Assembly (NCBI GenBank): GCA_004151065.3
Contig: NWUY0300029273.1
Coordinates: forward strand, 24,652 to 57,474
DNA: 32,823 bases
Source of the DNA: Larix sibirica
Taxonomy: Eukaryota > Streptophyta > Pinopsida > Pinales > Pinaceae
Direction: 5' to 3'
Below the pieces are notes generated by a model. It was not told where the DNA came from. It saw only the letters and a list, made by a program, of their open reading frames with translations, and searched no databases. Below, piece after piece: positions 32,266 to 32,823 of the stretch. A program made the translations under genes and the position numbers. Every line of letters begins with the position of its first letter. Within the stretch, counting starts at the first letter, position 1.

Positions 32266-32823
32266 TGTTAGAAAAACAAGATCGTAGAGCAATGACATAA
32301 AATAAAATGCTAAAATAAAACACATAAGAACACAATACAAGAGAGACACCAATATACATGGTTCACCCAATATGGGCTATGTCCACAAAGAAACAACCGG
32401 TCATTTTTATTATTTCATCCCAGAAATGAAGGGATACAACTCACAGCACATCCATTACAACTTCCTCTTCACTCTTTCATAGTCTCTCTGACACACTGAT
32501 ATTTCACAATAATACATAGCCACAATACAATTCCCTCATACAAAAAGAGAGTTTTCTTTTAGGTAAAAAACCCTAACATAACTTCTATTGTCAAATCTGC
32601 AACCTAATTATGAATCGTTCATATTGACTACAAAATTTCAACATTTTACAAGGGATTTTTTGCCACATTTCAATGGCCAAAAATGAACCCCAATTTTTTT
32701 TTCCCAAGGGCTCCTTCCCCTAGGCACCTCTTATGTTCATCAACCGGGTATCTAGACACAGATGAAATAATCCTCTGACTTAGGAATATAATCAGGATCC
32801 ACGATAACAACTGGGACCTTGTT
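32266..32823 (-). mobile_element. Probable copia-type LTR, minus orientation, partial
   Basis: Similarity between the outer LTRs stops at a TG (TGTTAGAAAAACAAG). Read on the minus strand the sequence ends ...CTTGTTTTTCTAACA and contains ATTGGGTGAACCATGTATA and GTGTCTCTCTTGTATTGTG, the kind of U5 end seen in many plant copia LTRs. It runs beyond the window, so neither its other end nor an internal region can be confirmed. The rest of the outer 3' LTR should lie beyond it. Confidence 0.55.

Larger units (their letters stand above)
1691..32823 (+). mobile_element. Outer Ty3/gypsy-like LTR retrotransposon, heavily nested, runs off the window
   Basis: Two related LTRs in direct orientation bracket this element: one begins at about 1691 (TGTTATAACACTATTTGGCAC), the other at about 31492 (TTTTATAGCATTATTTGGCAC). 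Shared blocks include CCCTTAATGACACATCA, a TATA box and a hairpin region. After the 5' LTR comes a primer-binding-site-like string, TTGGAGACTACAGTGGGG (10245-10262). A gag zinc-knuckle remnant (12931-12972) and a retroviral-type protease remnant (about 28040-28330) follow in the correct order. The body is split by a LINE in the 5' LTR, a SINE in the leader, a 14.6-kb gypsy element at the gag/protease junction and a copia-like LTR in the 3' LTR. I could not find its own reverse transcriptase or integrase. The 3' end is outside the window. Confidence 0.75.

Overview
This window looks like repeat-dense nuclear DNA of a seed plant with a large genome. It contains old, decayed LTR retrotransposons nested in one another, a plant-type LINE whose ORF1 has DUF4283-like and CCHC regions and whose ORF2 has endonuclease, RT and RNase H, a short tRNA-derived SINE, and many TAG/TGA/TAA stops inside otherwise readable frames. 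A gymnosperm is my best guess from this style, but that is inference. I found no intact host gene, rRNA, tRNA or CRISPR array.

Layout. (1) 1-1690 is flanking DNA with one unrecognised decayed reading frame on the minus strand (about 130-925). (2) An outer Ty3/gypsy-like element starts at 1691. Its 5' LTR (1691-2743 plus 10202-10238) is split by a complete LINE. Its leader (10239-12433) carries a SINE. Its gag remnant (12434-13190) and protease remnant (27796-28520) are separated by an inner element. Its 3' LTR starts near 31492 and is itself cut at 32266 by the LTR of a probable copia element that leaves the window. (3) The LINE occupies about 2744-10182 on the minus strand, with a poly(A) tail and a 19-bp target duplication; it carries ORF1, ORF2 and an extra glycine-rich ORF. 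(4) The inner Ty3/gypsy element spans 13191-27790, with TG...CA ends, LTRs of about 0.9-1.0 kb and the 5-bp duplication GGTCA. Its order is leader ORF, gag, protease, gag-like modules, RT, RNase H, integrase, then a long uncharacterised ORF with a coiled-coil tail just before the polypurine tract.

Two single-N positions (10540 and 22953) each sit exactly on a duplication boundary and look like assembly joins. The second joins two diverged copies of the integrase-end/extra-ORF region, so the apparent 2.7-kb repeat inside the inner element should not be taken at face value.

The relative order of events can be read from the nesting: the outer gypsy element came first; then, in unknown order, the LINE, SINE, inner gypsy and copia element; a further LTR-like fragment (22684-22952) lies inside the inner element. 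All coding regions are broken. The most distinctive points are the extra ORF of the inner element, the gag-like modules lying between its protease and RT, the third ORF of the LINE, and hairpin units shared by the outer LTRs and leader.
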